Assembly (NCBI RefSeq): GCF_036014015.1
Contig: NZ_CP107905.1
Location: 3,286,001-3,350,000 of the forward strand
Length of the DNA: 64,000 bases
Origin: Streptomyces sp. NBC_00457
GTDB lineage: Bacteria; Actinomycetota; Actinomycetes; Streptomycetales; Streptomycetaceae
Reading direction: 5' to 3'
Shown here: piece after piece, positions 25,143 through 34,610 of the stretch
Numbering within the stretch: position 1 is the stretch's first letter
Layout of the letters: each line of letters begins with the position of its first letter
The notes under the pieces: model-generated
Databases searched by the model: none
What the model was told of the DNA's origin: nothing
Seen by the model: only the letters and a program-made list of their open reading frames with translations
Made by a program: the position numbers and the translations under genes

Positions 25143-26141
25143 CTATTCCCGGCCCTGCTCGGACGGCTGCTCGGTGTCCGGACGGATGTCGATCCGCCAG
25201 CCGGTGAGGCGGGCCGCGAGGCGGGCGTTCTGCCCTTCCTTGCCGATCGCCAGGGACAGCTGGTAGTCGGGCACGGTCACCCGGGCGGAGCGGGCGGCGA
25301 GGTCGACTACCTCCACCTTGGAGACCCTGGCCGGCGAGAGCGCGTTCGCCACCATCTCGGCCGGGTCGTCCGACCAGTCGACGATGTCGATCTTCTCGCC
25401 GTTCAGCTCGCCCATCACGGCGCGCACCCGGCCACCCATCGGGCCGATACAGGCGCCCTTGGGGTTCAGGCCGCTGCGGGTGGACCGTACGGCGATTTTC
25501 GTACGGTGGCCGGCCTCGCGGGCGATGGCGGCGATCTCCACCGATCCGTCGGCGATCTCGGGCACCTCCATGGCGAAGAGCTTCTTCACCAGATTGGGGT
25601 GCGTACGGGAGAGGGTGACGGAGGGGCCGCGGACGCCCTTGGCCACGCGTACGACGTACGACCGAAGCCGCATCCCGTGCGGATACGTCTCGCCGGGGAC
25701 CTGCTCCTGCACCGGCAGGATGGCCTCCAGCCTGCCGATGTCGACGAGGACGTTCTTCGGGTCGCGGCCCTGCTGGACCACGCCGGTGACGATGTCGCCC
25801 TCGCGGCCCGCGTACTCGCCGAGCGTGGCGTCGTCCTCGGCGTCGCGCAGCCGCTGCAGGATGACCTGCTTGGCGGTGGTGGCGGCGATACGGCCGAAGC
25901 CGGACGGGGTGTCGTCGAACTCCCGGGGTTCCTGGCCCTCTTCGAGGTCCTCCGGGTCCTCCTTCGCCCACACGGTCACATGACCGGTCTCCCGGTCGAG
26001 CTGCACGCGCGCGTGGCGGCGGCTTCCCTCGGTGCGGTGGTAGGCGATGAGGAGGGCGGACTCGATCGCCTCGACCAGCAGGTCGAAGGAGATCTCCTTC
26101 TCCCGTACCAAGCCCCGCAGGGCACTCATGTCGATGTCCAC
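25143..26141 (-). CDS. nusA: Transcription termination/antitermination factor NusA
   Basis: Protein of 332 aa. The GTG at 26141 has GGAGGAGG 8 bases upstream; an ATG at 26129 is less well placed. The N-terminal RNA polymerase-binding domain (about 1-105) is followed by S1 ([10 protein letters not shown]), KH1 ([12 protein letters not shown]) and KH2 ([19 protein letters not shown]). The C-terminal acidic repeats of enterobacterial NusA are absent, as usual in actinobacteria. It starts 2 bases after the rimP stop codon. Confidence 0.97.
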   Translation of the reverse strand: MDIDMSALRGLVREKEISFDLLVEAIESALLIAYHRTEGSRRHARVQLDRETGHVTVWAKEDPEDLEEGQEPREFDDTPSGFGRIAATTAKQVILQRLRDAEDDATLGEYAGREGDIVTGVVQQGRDPKNVLVDIGRLEAILPVQEQVPGETYPHGMRLRSYVVRVAKGVRGPSVTLSRTHPNLVKKLFAMEVPEIADGSVEIAAIAREAGHRTKIAVRSTRSGLNPKGACIGPMGGRVRAVMGELNGEKIDIVDWSDDPAEMVANALSPARVSKVEVVDLAARSARVTVPDYQLSLAIGKEGQNARLAARLTGWRIDIRPDTEQPSEQGRE

Positions 26142-26143
26142 GG

Positions 26144-26656
26144 CTACGCCTCCTCCTCTTCTTCCTTCATGTCCTTGTTGTCCTTGCGGTTGAACTCCAC
26201 CTGCACCCGGGCCTTGACGATGTCGGCGAAGGCGAGCCTGCGCGCGGTGGCCTTGCGGCCCTTCACACCGGGTACTTCGACGTCCACGCCCTCGTCGTCC
26301 ACGGTCAGGAGTCTGGCGACCAGCTCTCCGTCCTCGGCGAGCTGGAACTTCACGAGGCGGCCTGTGGCACGCAGATAGTGGCGGTGTTCCGTGAGCTCGC
26401 GCTCGGCACCGGGGGTTCCGACCTCGAGGGTGTACTCCCCCTGGCCCATCGCGTCCGTCTCGTCGAGCTTCGCCGAGAGCACACGGCTCACATCGGCGAC
26501 GGCGTCCAGATCGGCGCCTTCGTCGGAGTCGACGACCACGCGCAGCACCCGCTTGCGACCGACCGAGTCCACTGCGATCTCTTCGAGATCCAGGCCCTGG
26601 GAGGTGACGAGCGGTTCGAGCAGTTCTCGCAGCCTCTCGCTCTGGGTGGTGCTCAT
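26144..26656 (-). CDS. rimP: Ribosome maturation factor RimP
   Basis: Factor for 30S maturation, 170 aa. The N-terminal alpha/beta domain has the family features [22 protein letters not shown] and [20 protein letters not shown]. The C-terminal SH3-like domain is followed by a Lys/Asp/Glu-rich tail. The ATG has GAGGAG 8 bases upstream. First gene of the rimP-nusA-ylxR-infB set; divergent from the lipoprotein gene at 26852, with about 195 bases for both promoters. Confidence 0.96.
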   Translation of the reverse strand: MSTTQSERLRELLEPLVTSQGLDLEEIAVDSVGRKRVLRVVVDSDEGADLDAVADVSRVLSAKLDETDAMGQGEYTLEVGTPGAERELTEHRHYLRATGRLVKFQLAEDGELVARLLTVDDEGVDVEVPGVKGRKATARRLAFADIVKARVQVEFNRKDNKDMKEEEEEA

Positions 26657-26851
26657 CCGGGTGACTCCTCGGCCGCGTGTGCTGTTGTGGTTAGGTCGCG
26701 TGTCTGGTCAAAGGGTATCCGGTCACAGGGGGTGTTGCCGTCCACCGGAACTCGGGCGGGTGCCGGTGAGTGGTATCGGACGTATGCGCGGGTACCGTGA
26801 TCACGGGCGTGCTGCCCTCCCCTTCGTACGAGCCCCCCGAGGACGTCTGCC

Positions 26852-27361
26852 GTGCCGTACCCCCCGCTGCCGCGCACCCCATCCGGGCCGCGAAGAAGGA
26901 GCCTGCTCATCTCGGTCGCAGGGACCGCCCTGCTCGTGGGCTGCTCGGCCGAGTCCGACGCCGGCGGCACCGGCGGCAGCCCGTCGGCCGCCGACCGGGC
27001 ACGCGCGCGTGCGGCCCGTGACAGCGAGGGGCTGGTGGCGCGGTACGACGCCGTGACCACCGCGCATCCGGCACTGGCGGAGCGGCTGCGACCGCTGCGG
27101 GCGGAGACGGTGCGGCATGCGGAGGCGTTCGGGGCGACGGGAGCCGAGTCCCCTTCGCCGGCGCCCTCGGCGTCCGCGCCGGCCGCCGTCCCCACCGAGG
27201 AGAAGGCGGCCCTCGCCGAACTCGCCGCCGCCGAGCGGGCTCTCGCGGACCGGCGGGCCCAGACGCTGCTGGACATGCCGGGCGAACTGGCACGACTGCT
27301 GGCGTCCGTGGCGGCGGCCGGGGCGGCGCACGCGTATCTGCTGACGGAGGGCGAGAAGTGA
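26852..27361 (+). CDS. Small putative lipoprotein
   Basis: Protein of 169 aa starting at a GTG with GAGGA 8 bases upstream. The N-terminus has RRRSLL, a hydrophobic stretch and the lipobox LLVGC, so it should be lipid-anchored outside the membrane. The mature part is Ala/Glu/Arg-rich and helical with a Pro/Ser break near 95-110. It overlaps the following ferritin-like gene by four bases (GTGA), so the two are translationally coupled and probably work together. No known function. Confidence 0.75.
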   Translation: MPYPPLPRTPSGPRRRSLLISVAGTALLVGCSAESDAGGTGGSPSAADRARARAARDSEGLVARYDAVTTAHPALAERLRPLRAETVRHAEAFGATGAESPSPAPSASAPAAVPTEEKAALAELAAAERALADRRAQTLLDMPGELARLLASVAAAGAAHAYLLTEGEK

Positions 27362-27819
27362 GCGAGGCCAAGGACGCGGACCTGAAGGCGCTCCAGGCGG
27401 CACTGGCGGCCGAGCATGCCGCCGTGTACGGCTACGGCGTCGTCGGCGGACGGATCGACGAAGGACGTCGTACGGAGGCCAGGGCGGCGTACGACGCCCA
27501 CCGGGCCCGGCGGGACGCGCTGGCGCGCGCGGTGCGGGACCTGGGCGGGACGCCGGTGGCCGCGGCCGCGGGCTACGCACTGCCCTTCGCCGTGCCGGAC
27601 TCCTCCGCGGCCGTCCGGCTCGCCGCGGAGCTGGAGGACCGGGTGGCCGGGGTCTACTCCGACCTGGTGCGCGCCACCGACGGCACGCGGCGGCGTACGG
27701 CCGCGGAGGCCCTGCGGGAAGCGGCGGTGCGGGCGGTGCGCTGGCGCGGCGAGAGCGTAGCCTTCCCTGGGCTCGCCGAGCGGACCACCGCGACGGCGTC
27801 GGCGACGCCCACGGCGTGA
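27358..27819 (+). CDS. Ferritin-like (DUF4439-type) protein
   Basis: Protein of 153 aa starting at a GTG that overlaps the previous stop codon. It is all-helical, with AALAAEHAAVYGYGVVGGR near the N-terminus and a second acidic helix pair (AELEDRVAGVYSDLV), as in the DUF4439 ferritin-like domain. Whether it binds metal is unclear; the Glu/His spacing is only partly ferritin-like. Expressed with the upstream lipoprotein. Confidence 0.75.
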   Translation: MSEAKDADLKALQAALAAEHAAVYGYGVVGGRIDEGRRTEARAAYDAHRARRDALARAVRDLGGTPVAAAAGYALPFAVPDSSAAVRLAAELEDRVAGVYSDLVRATDGTRRRTAAEALREAAVRAVRWRGESVAFPGLAERTTATASATPTA

Positions 27820-27849
27820 CGCCGGATGAGGAAAGGGGACGGCTCGCGT

Positions 27850-28740
27850 ATGGCTTTCGAACCGCCGCGGCGTCTGGTCAGGGCGTTCGGAGAGACGGCA
27901 CCGGAAGGTGACGACTGGCTGGAGAAGCTGCCCGAGGCGGCTCAACAGGCCGTCGAGCTACGCGAGTTGACCGTGGAGCGGGTGCAGGTGCCCGGTGGGC
28001 GCAGCAGCCTGGTCGTGCTGGTGCGGCTGCCGGACGGTACGCCCGCGGTGCTGAAGCTCGCCCCGCGCCGGGCGCGGCCGGAGAGCGAGCGGGCCGCACT
28101 CGCCCACTGGGGCGGTCTGGGCGCCGTACAACTCCTGGAGCCGTTCACCGCCGAGGGGGCGCTGCTGCTGGAGCGGCTGCATCCGGATGTGTCGGTGCGG
28201 TCGTTGCCGGAGGCGAAGGCGTTGCTGGAGGCGGCGGGGACGTTGCGGCGGCTGTGGGTGGAGCCGCCGGGTGAGCGTTCCTTCGAGACCGTGGCCGAGC
28301 GGACGGGGCGGCAGGCCGTGGCGATGCGGGGTGCGCCCGCGGAGTTCTCGGCACTGGTGAGCGCGGCTCTCGACGCGCGGGAGTCACTGCTGGCCGCGCC
28401 GCCCGAGGAGCGGTTGCTGCATGGGACGTTCCGGCAGAGCAAGGTGCTGGCCGGGGAGCGGATGCCGTGGTTGGCGGTGGGGCCGGATCCGGTGGTCGGG
28501 GAGTGTGCGTTCGATCTGGCGCGGTTGGTGCGGGATCGGGTGGAGGACGTTATTGCCTCGCCGTCGGGGGCGGCGACGATCCGTCGGCGGGTCAAGCGGC
28601 TTGCGGAGTCGCTTGAGGTGGATCAGGAGCGGCTTCGGGGGTGGACGTTGTTCCGGGCGGTGGAGTCGGGGGTGCGGGCGCTTCGGGTGGGGCGTCCGAA
28701 GGATGCGGAGCTGTTGCTTGAATTTGCAGGGTGGCTTTGA
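27850..28740 (+). CDS. Aminoglycoside phosphotransferase-fold protein lacking catalytic residues
   Basis: Protein of 296 aa. I take the ATG at 27850, which follows AAAGGGGA by about 10 bases; an ATG at 27826 has no ribosome site. The fold matches the APH(6)/streptomycin 6-kinase-like family: N-lobe with a VLKLAPR strand, then LLHGTFRQSKVL and WLAVGPDPVVGECAFDLARLV. In active members these read HGDxHxxNxL and IDPxxxVGE. Here Thr193 replaces the catalytic Asp, Lys replaces the Asn, and Gly211 replaces the Mg-binding Asp. An active kinase is therefore unlikely despite an intact frame. It follows the lipoprotein/ferritin-like pair on the same strand. Confidence 0.72.
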   Translation: MAFEPPRRLVRAFGETAPEGDDWLEKLPEAAQQAVELRELTVERVQVPGGRSSLVVLVRLPDGTPAVLKLAPRRARPESERAALAHWGGLGAVQLLEPFTAEGALLLERLHPDVSVRSLPEAKALLEAAGTLRRLWVEPPGERSFETVAERTGRQAVAMRGAPAEFSALVSAALDARESLLAAPPEERLLHGTFRQSKVLAGERMPWLAVGPDPVVGECAFDLARLVRDRVEDVIASPSGAATIRRRVKRLAESLEVDQERLRGWTLFRAVESGVRALRVGRPKDAELLLEFAGWL

Positions 28741-28775
28741 GGGGTTGTGTTCTGGCTGCGGGTGCGTGGGGGCTG

Positions 28776-28830
28776 GTCGCGCCCACGCGGCGGAGCCGCA
28801 AATCGATACAGTCCCGCGCCCCTGGCGGCG
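28776..28830. repeat. Dispersed repeat family A, copy 2
   Basis: Starts GTCGCGCCCACGCGGCGGAG and matches 21334-21389 and 39986-40043. It lies in the gap between the kinase-like gene and proS, just before their shared terminator. Confidence 0.9.
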
Positions 28831-28852
28831 TGACCTGGTCGTCCGTTCAAAG

Positions 28853-28907
28853 GCAACGCAACAGGCCGTTCCCCTCCCTATGGTCGGGGAACGGCCTGTT
28901 GCGTTGC
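28853..28907. terminator. Bidirectional terminator between convergent kinase-like gene and proS
   Basis: A 22-bp perfect inverted repeat (28853-28874 with 28886-28907, starting GCAACGCAACAGGCCGTTCC) surrounds an 11-nt loop. It ends one base before the proS stop codon. Confidence 0.92.
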
Positions 28908-28908
28908 T

Positions 28909-30612
28909 CTACGCGGACAGTCGGGCGATCGCCTCGTCGGCCGTCAGTTCCTCGCGTTCGCCGGTCCTGCGGTCCTTGAGTTCGAGGACGCCCTCGGCGG
29001 AGCGGCGGCCGGCTACCAGGATCTGGGGTACGCCGATCAGTTCGGAGTCCGTGAACTTCACGCCCGGGGAGACGCCCGCCCGGTCGTCGACGAGGACGCG
29101 CAGGCCGGCCGCGGCGAGCTTCGCCGAGACGTCGAGGGCCAGCTCGGTCTGGAGGGCCTTGCCCGCGGCGACCACGTGCACGTCGGCCGGGGCGACCTCC
29201 TTCGGCCAGCACAGGCCCTTGTCGTCGGCGGACTGCTCGGCGAGGGCGGCGACGGCGCGGGAGACGCCGATGCCGTAGGAGCCCATGGTCACGCGGACCG
29301 GCTTGCCGTTCTGGCCGAGGACGTCGAGCTTCAGCGCGTCCGCGTACTTGCGGCCCAGCTGGAAGATGTGGCCGATCTCGATGGCGCGGTCGAGCTTGAG
29401 GCCTGTGCCGCACTTCGGGCAGGGGTCGCCCTCCTGGACGACCACGACGTCGACGTACGTGTCGACCTCGAAGTCACGGCCCGCGACGACGTTCTTCGCG
29501 TGCGTGCCCTCCTTGTTGGCGCCGGTGATCCAGGAGGTGCCGGGGGCCACGCGCGGGTCGGCGAGGTACGTGATCTTCTCGCCCAGGCCCTGCGGGCCGA
29601 CGTACCCGCGGACCAGGTCGGAGCGGCCCGCGAAGTCCGCCTCGGTGACCATCTCGACGACGGCCGGGGCGAAGTGCGCCTCGACCTTGCCCATGTCGAC
29701 CTCACGGTCACCCGGGACGCCGACGGCGACGATCTCGCCGCCGACCTTCACGAGCAGGTTCTTCAGGGTCGCGGAGGCCGGGACGCCGAGGTGGGCGGCG
29801 AGGGTCTCGATGGTCGGGGTGTCCGGGGTGGGGATCTCTTCGAGGGCCGGCACGCCGTCGGCGTCCACCGGCTTCAGCTCGTACGTGATCGCCTCGGTGT
29901 TGGCCGCGAAGTCGCAGTTCGGGCAGTCCGCGAAGGTGTCCTCGCCGGCCTCGGCGGGGGCGAGGAACTCCTCCGACTTCGAGCCGCCCATCGCGCCGGC
30001 GGTGGCGGCGCAGATGCGGTAGTCGAGGCCGAGACGCTCGAACACCCTCTGATACGCCTGGCGGTGCAGAGCGTACGACTGGGCGAGGCCCTCGTCGTCC
30101 GTGTCGAAGGAGTACGAGTCCTTCATCAGGAACTCACGGCCGCGCAGGATGCCGGCGCGGGGGCGGGCCTCGTCACGGTACTTGTGCTGGATCTGGTAGA
30201 GGATCACCGGCAGGTCCTTGTAGGAGGACGCCTGGTCCTTCACCAGCAGGGTGAAGATCTCCTCGTGGGTCGGGCCGAGGAGGTAGTCGCCGCCCTTGCG
30301 GTCCTGGAGGCGGAACAGCTCGGGGCCGTACTCGTCCCAGCGGCCCGTCGCGTCGTACGGCTCACGCGGCAGCAGGGCGGGGAGCAGGACCTCCTGGGCG
30401 CCGATCGCGTCCATCTCCTCGCGGACGATGCGCTCGATGTTGGCGAGGACCTTCTTGCCGAGGGGCAGCCAGGACCAGATGCCGGCGGCGGTACGGCGGA
30501 CATAGCCGGCGCGGACGAGCAGCTTGTGGCTGAGGACCTCGGCGTCCGCCGGGTCGTCGCGCAGCGTCTTCGCCATCAACTGGGACATGCGCTGGACCGG
30601 TGCGTTCGCCAT
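28909..30612 (-). CDS. proS: Prolyl-tRNA synthetase
   Basis: Class II synthetase of 567 aa, the bacterial type with an inserted editing (INS) domain. Motif 1 lies in [12 protein letters not shown] onward, motif 2 in [22 protein letters not shown] (about 135-160), and motif 3 near GSYGIGVSR. The INS domain (about 225-395) contains the deacylase-like [17 protein letters not shown]. The C-terminal anticodon-binding domain has VHVVAAGK and [12 protein letters not shown]. Starts at the ATG at 30612. Isolated monocistronic gene with a strong terminator. Confidence 0.98.
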   Translation of the reverse strand: MANAPVQRMSQLMAKTLRDDPADAEVLSHKLLVRAGYVRRTAAGIWSWLPLGKKVLANIERIVREEMDAIGAQEVLLPALLPREPYDATGRWDEYGPELFRLQDRKGGDYLLGPTHEEIFTLLVKDQASSYKDLPVILYQIQHKYRDEARPRAGILRGREFLMKDSYSFDTDDEGLAQSYALHRQAYQRVFERLGLDYRICAATAGAMGGSKSEEFLAPAEAGEDTFADCPNCDFAANTEAITYELKPVDADGVPALEEIPTPDTPTIETLAAHLGVPASATLKNLLVKVGGEIVAVGVPGDREVDMGKVEAHFAPAVVEMVTEADFAGRSDLVRGYVGPQGLGEKITYLADPRVAPGTSWITGANKEGTHAKNVVAGRDFEVDTYVDVVVVQEGDPCPKCGTGLKLDRAIEIGHIFQLGRKYADALKLDVLGQNGKPVRVTMGSYGIGVSRAVAALAEQSADDKGLCWPKEVAPADVHVVAAGKALQTELALDVSAKLAAAGLRVLVDDRAGVSPGVKFTDSELIGVPQILVAGRRSAEGVLELKDRRTGEREELTADEAIARLSA

Positions 30613-30684
30613 GTGTCTCGTACTCCTGCTGCGTAAGGGTGATGGCAGGAGGTTAGCCGGGCGGTGCGGGGCGGTGGAAATCGG

Positions 30685-31251
30685 TTAGCGGCGGCGGAGG
30701 GGGAGCTGGGCGCCCATCACGGCGTACGGCTTCGGGGCGCTGGGGAAGAGGACCTGGCGGGCCAGGTCCTGGTAGCCGAGGGAGTGGTACAGGCCGCGGG
30801 CCGGGCTGTCGGTGTCGATCGCGGAGAGGATCGAGCGCGGTTCGTCGGCGGTGTCCGTGATCGTGGTGATCAGGGAGCGGCCGATGCCGCGGTTCTGGTA
30901 GCGCGGGTGGACATGCAGCTCGGTGATCACAAAGGAGTCGTCGAGCCAGTCGGCGTGGCCCTGGGCGCGGAGGTACGGCTCCACGACCGTGGACCACCAG
31001 TGGGAGCGGTCGTTGGGCATGCCGTAGACGAACCCGACGAGACGATCCGCCGCGGTGGCACCGAACGCCCTTGCCCCTGGGTAGGTCATGTGCCGCAGGA
31101 CGATCTGCCGGCGTACGGCGACCTCGTCGGAACCGAGTCCGAACGCGACTGCTTGGACTGCGAGCGCCTCGTCGATCCGTGCGGGGAGATCCAGAGGGCC
31201 GATCACGATGTCTTCGGGGTGGCGGTGGCCGTGACCGGGAAAACGCAGCAT
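30685..31251 (-). CDS. GNAT family N-acetyltransferase
   Basis: Protein of 188 aa with the GNAT core: ITELHVHPRYQNRGIGRSLI (strand 4 and the R/QxxGxG/A acetyl-CoA loop), then GLYHSLGYQDL at the end of the fold. The substrate is unknown. It sits 36 bases after the stop codon of another GNAT gene on the same strand, so they may be cotranscribed. Confidence 0.88.
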   Translation of the reverse strand: MLRFPGHGHRHPEDIVIGPLDLPARIDEALAVQAVAFGLGSDEVAVRRQIVLRHMTYPGARAFGATAADRLVGFVYGMPNDRSHWWSTVVEPYLRAQGHADWLDDSFVITELHVHPRYQNRGIGRSLITTITDTADEPRSILSAIDTDSPARGLYHSLGYQDLARQVLFPSAPKPYAVMGAQLPLRRR

Positions 31252-31287
31252 GTCGGGGAGACTACAGGGGGGTTCGGGGGGTCGGTT

Positions 31288-32136
31288 TCAGAAGAGCACG
31301 CTCATGAACGCCCCGACTTCCCGGAAGCCCACGCGCTTGTACGTCCTTCTCGCCGCCGTGTTGAAGTCGTTGACGTAGAGGCTGGCGACCGGGGCGACGT
31401 CCGCCAGGGCGTAGCGCAGTACCGCTGCCATGCCCGGGGCCGCTATGCCCCTCCCGCGGTACTCGGGGGCCACCCATACGCCCTGGATCTGGCAGGCGCG
31501 GTCCGTCGCGGCGCCGATCTCCGCCTTGAAGACGACCTTGCCGTCGGGGCCGAGGCGGGCGAAGGAGCGGCCGGAGCCGACGAGTTCGGCGACCCGGGCC
31601 TGGTAGAGGAGGCCGCCGTCGCCGGCCATGGGTGAGATGCCGACCTCCTCGGTGAACATCGCCACGCACGCCGGCATGATCGTGTCCATCTCGTCCTTGC
31701 GGATGCGGCGGACGTACGGATCCGGGGGGATGTCGGCGGGGAGGTGGTCGGTGACCATGAGGGGCTGGTGGGAGCGGACTTCGCGGGCCGGGCCCCAGCT
31801 CGGTTCGAGCAGGCGCCACAGCTGGGCGGTGGCCTCGGCGGGGCCGACGATGGAGGAGCAGCGGCGGCCGGCCCTGCGCGCCCGGTCCGCGAAGGCCCGT
31901 ACGGCCCTCGGTGTCGCGCAGATCGGGACGAGGTTGGCGCCCGCGTAGCAGAGGGACGTCAGCATGCCGTCCTCGTACCAGCCCCACATCTCGCCGCCGA
32001 GCCGCCACGGGTCCAGGCCCGCGATCTGCACCCGGGATGCCACGAAGGCGTTCGCGACCGGCTCGCGGTCGAGAACGGCGAGCGCGGCGTCCAGGTCGCT
32101 CGGTTCGAGAACCCGGGAGGTGGTCTGGGTCAACAC
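31288..32136 (-). CDS. GNAT acetyltransferase with N-terminal DUF4081-type domain
   Basis: Protein of 282 aa from the GTG at 32136, which has GAGGG about 8 bases upstream. The frame is open further upstream, but that part has no family sequence. The N-terminal half (1-130) resembles the DUF4081 GNAT-like domain (ALAVLDREPVANAFVASRV). The C-terminal half is a standard GNAT with GVWVAPEYRGRGIAAPGM and the terminal YKRVGFREVGAF. In other Streptomyces chromosomes this pair lies near ispG/dxr. Substrate unknown. Confidence 0.87.
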   Translation of the reverse strand: MLTQTTSRVLEPSDLDAALAVLDREPVANAFVASRVQIAGLDPWRLGGEMWGWYEDGMLTSLCYAGANLVPICATPRAVRAFADRARRAGRRCSSIVGPAEATAQLWRLLEPSWGPAREVRSHQPLMVTDHLPADIPPDPYVRRIRKDEMDTIMPACVAMFTEEVGISPMAGDGGLLYQARVAELVGSGRSFARLGPDGKVVFKAEIGAATDRACQIQGVWVAPEYRGRGIAAPGMAAVLRYALADVAPVASLYVNDFNTAARRTYKRVGFREVGAFMSVLF

Positions 32137-32252
32137 GTGCGGGGCCCTCACCCTAAAGTCTGCAGATCTCCGCACTGTACCTGCGGAAGCCGAGCGGCGC
32201 CGCCCCCGTGAGGGTGGCCGCCCGCTTCCCTCCGACCGTACGTTGAGGTGAC

Positions 32253-32326
32253 CGCCCCTGGGGGCTGCCGCCCCCAGACCCCCGCTTCGGCCTGGCGGCC
32301 TCGTCCTCAAACGCCGGACGGGCTGG
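32253..32326. repeat. Dispersed repeat family C, partial copy
   Basis: Contains TCGTCCTCAAACGCCGGACG at its right end, shared with 17853-17977, and GGGGCTGCCGCCCCC, shared in reverse with 60780-60881. It lies just downstream of the flavoprotein fusion gene (stop at 32342). Confidence 0.85.
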
Positions 32327-32341
32327 ATGATCGGCCGGCGA

Positions 32342-34543
32342 TCACTCGGCCGGGATGTCGAGGGTGACCTTGGACAGGGGGCAGCCCACGCACGTCAGGA
32401 CATAGCCGTCGGCTTTCTGCTGTGGCGTGAGGCAGTTCGGCTCGTTCTGTGTGACCTCTCCGCTGCGGAGCCGCACCATGCAGTCGCCGCAGTTTCCGAC
32501 CGTGCAGGAGTACGGCATCGGCAGCCCCGCGGCGAGTCCCGCGTCGAGGAGCGTCTGGCCGGGCTCGACCACCACCGCGCCGATCGGGTGCCCGTCCTGC
32601 TCGACCGTCATCTGCTGCGGCACGGTCGTCGCGGTCCCGGTGTCCGCACTGCTGGTGTAGCGCTCGTGGTGCACCATCTCGTCCGGGACCCCGAGCCCGG
32701 CCAGAACGCCCTGGACGGTGTCCATCAGCGGTTCGGGACCACAGACGTAGTAGTGGGCGTCCCGGGACGGCGACCGGCCGGTGACCCAACGACGCACGCC
32801 GTCCGCGTCGAGCCGCCCGTCCCTGCGGGTCAGGACGTGGGTGACCGAGAGCCGGTCGGGATGATCCTTCGCCAGCCGGGCCAGCTCCTCGGCGAAGATG
32901 ATCTCCTCCGCGCTGCGGCTGCTGTAGAGCAGCGCGATCCGGTCCCGGCCCGGCCGGGCGGCGAGCCGCGTGCGGATCATGCTCATCATGGGTGTCATGC
33001 CGCTGCCCGCCGCGACGAGCACGATCTCGTCCGGGGGCTGCGGCCCGGCGTGGAAGGTCCCCGACGGGCCACGTACCGCGAGGCGGTCCCCGGCGCGCAG
33101 ATTCCGGTGCGCGTGGCTGGAGAACCGGCCTCCCTCGACATGCTTGACGGTGACCTCCAGCCGGGACGACCCGGGCGCCGACGAGGCCGAGTAGGCCCGT
33201 CGCACCAGGCGGCCGTCGATGTCGGCGACGAGCGTGAAGAACTGGCCGGGCAGGAAGTCGAACGGTCCCGGGTTCTCGGCGGCGTCCTCCAGCACGAGGG
33301 TGACCGCGCTCGGTGTCTCCCTGCGCACCTCGACGACGCGCACCTCCCGCAGGAGGTGCTCCGTCCCACCGTCGTCGGCGGAACGCCGGCGCGGGAAGCC
33401 ACGGCGCCGGCCGGCCGCGCCGGGCTCGATGTCCTCGTAGCCCTCTTTCCGCAGCCCGGAACGGTAGAGACGGTTCCCCGCCAGCCGCAGCAGCCAGTTC
33501 ACTCCCGGGATCGCCCCGACGACCTTGAGCAGGAACGCGGGTGGACCACCGTCGGCGGCGGCCGCGTTGGCGGTGAGGTGTTCTCCCGCCAGCGCCATCA
33601 GGTCCGGCATCGTGCCGCGGTCGAGGTGCGTGCCGGGGGTCCACAGCCGCGAGCGCGCCACGGCGTCGTTGCCGGTCACCTCGGCGTGCTCGACGTCGAT
33701 GAGCAGTGCCAGGTGCGGGGGCATCCCGCGCAGCGCCATCGTCTCCAGCAGCGCGGGATCGTCGGTGATCGCGCCGCGGCCGCGGACGTGCAGCACACCG
33801 CTTCGCCCCGGGACGAGCGCGGCGAACGAGAGCCTGTCGTCCTGCAGCAGGTTGTGGAGCGTGTCGGCGCGTTTGTTGCCCTTGCGGTCCGGGATGACCA
33901 GCGTGCGGCTGTCCAGGATCCGCGCCACCGCCTGCCGGTCCCCGCGCGGACTCGTGTCGCTCCCACCGGAGGAGTCCCACGTGGACAGTGCGAGAAACGG
34001 TGCCGCGGCCAGGAACTCGGCGACGCCGGGTCCACGCAGGGGCCCGTCACCCGCGAGCTCGGCGGCCGGCTCGGCAGGGGCGGGCGGCTGCCACAGACGG
34101 GACCGGAGGACGGCCTGTGCGCAGTGCACGTACGCCTCCTCGATGTCGACGGTCGTCTCCGCGCCCTTGCGTGCGGCCACCGAGCCGTTGACGCGCAGGA
34201 TCTCGCCGACGCCCGGCAGGAGGAAGAAGAACGAGACCGGACCGTGCGGGTCGCCGGACCCTGGCAGGGAGAACGAGATCCGCGTGGGCGAGTGGACGCG
34301 TGCGAACCCCGGAGTGCCGCCGATGAAGGTCGTCCTGCTGGTGCCGTCGGCATCCCGGTAGCCGAAGGCCGCGACCGGACACCGGGCGAGGACGGTCCGG
34401 CAGCCCTCGTCGAGGGCGCTGATCTGCTTGAGCATGACCACCGACGCCGGACGGCCGACGGTCGTCTCGACCTCGTCCACCGTCGTCACACGGCGCAGGC
34501 CGCTCGACCGGTTTGCTTGCCGCGCCTTGTTTTCCCAGCTCAT
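32342..34543 (-). CDS. Fusion: PNPOx-type FMN domain, ferredoxin reductase and [2Fe-2S] ferredoxin
   Basis: Protein of 733 aa. Residues about 1-330 form a pyridoxamine 5'-phosphate oxidase-like split beta-barrel region, probably duplicated (VARCPVAAFGYRD and FLALSTWDSSGG starts). About 395-635 is a ferredoxin-NADP reductase module (RRAYSASSAPG for flavin binding, VAAGSGMTPMMSMI and YYVCGPEPLMD for NAD(P)H). The last ~90 residues are a plant-type [2Fe-2S] ferredoxin with CTVGNCGDC and a later Cys in LTCVGC. Electrons could flow NAD(P)H to flavin to FeS within one chain. Related fusions exist in proteobacteria and actinobacteria without an agreed substrate. The ATG at 34543 is 5 bases from a palindromic operator. 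A TetR gene is divergent. Confidence 0.88.
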   Translation of the reverse strand: MSWENKARQANRSSGLRRVTTVDEVETTVGRPASVVMLKQISALDEGCRTVLARCPVAAFGYRDADGTSRTTFIGGTPGFARVHSPTRISFSLPGSGDPHGPVSFFFLLPGVGEILRVNGSVAARKGAETTVDIEEAYVHCAQAVLRSRLWQPPAPAEPAAELAGDGPLRGPGVAEFLAAAPFLALSTWDSSGGSDTSPRGDRQAVARILDSRTLVIPDRKGNKRADTLHNLLQDDRLSFAALVPGRSGVLHVRGRGAITDDPALLETMALRGMPPHLALLIDVEHAEVTGNDAVARSRLWTPGTHLDRGTMPDLMALAGEHLTANAAAADGGPPAFLLKVVGAIPGVNWLLRLAGNRLYRSGLRKEGYEDIEPGAAGRRRGFPRRRSADDGGTEHLLREVRVVEVRRETPSAVTLVLEDAAENPGPFDFLPGQFFTLVADIDGRLVRRAYSASSAPGSSRLEVTVKHVEGGRFSSHAHRNLRAGDRLAVRGPSGTFHAGPQPPDEIVLVAAGSGMTPMMSMIRTRLAARPGRDRIALLYSSRSAEEIIFAEELARLAKDHPDRLSVTHVLTRRDGRLDADGVRRWVTGRSPSRDAHYYVCGPEPLMDTVQGVLAGLGVPDEMVHHERYTSSADTGTATTVPQQMTVEQDGHPIGAVVVEPGQTLLDAGLAAGLPMPYSCTVGNCGDCMVRLRSGEVTQNEPNCLTPQQKADGYVLTCVGCPLSKVTLDIPAE

Positions 34544-34547
34544 GGCA

Positions 34548-34567
34548 CTATTGTGAGCAATAGCTCA
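34548..34567. promoter_or_regulatory. Candidate TetR operator in the divergent gap
   Basis: Two overlapping inverted repeats: CTATTG-TGAG-CAATAG (34548-34563) and TGAGC-AATA-GCTCA (34554-34567). They occupy the short gap between the flavoprotein start (34543) and the TetR start (34611), the expected place for autoregulation. Confidence 0.65.
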
Positions 34568-34610
34568 GCTCTCTGGCTACTCGCTTTTCATGCCTTGAGG
34601 AGGCCTCCGG

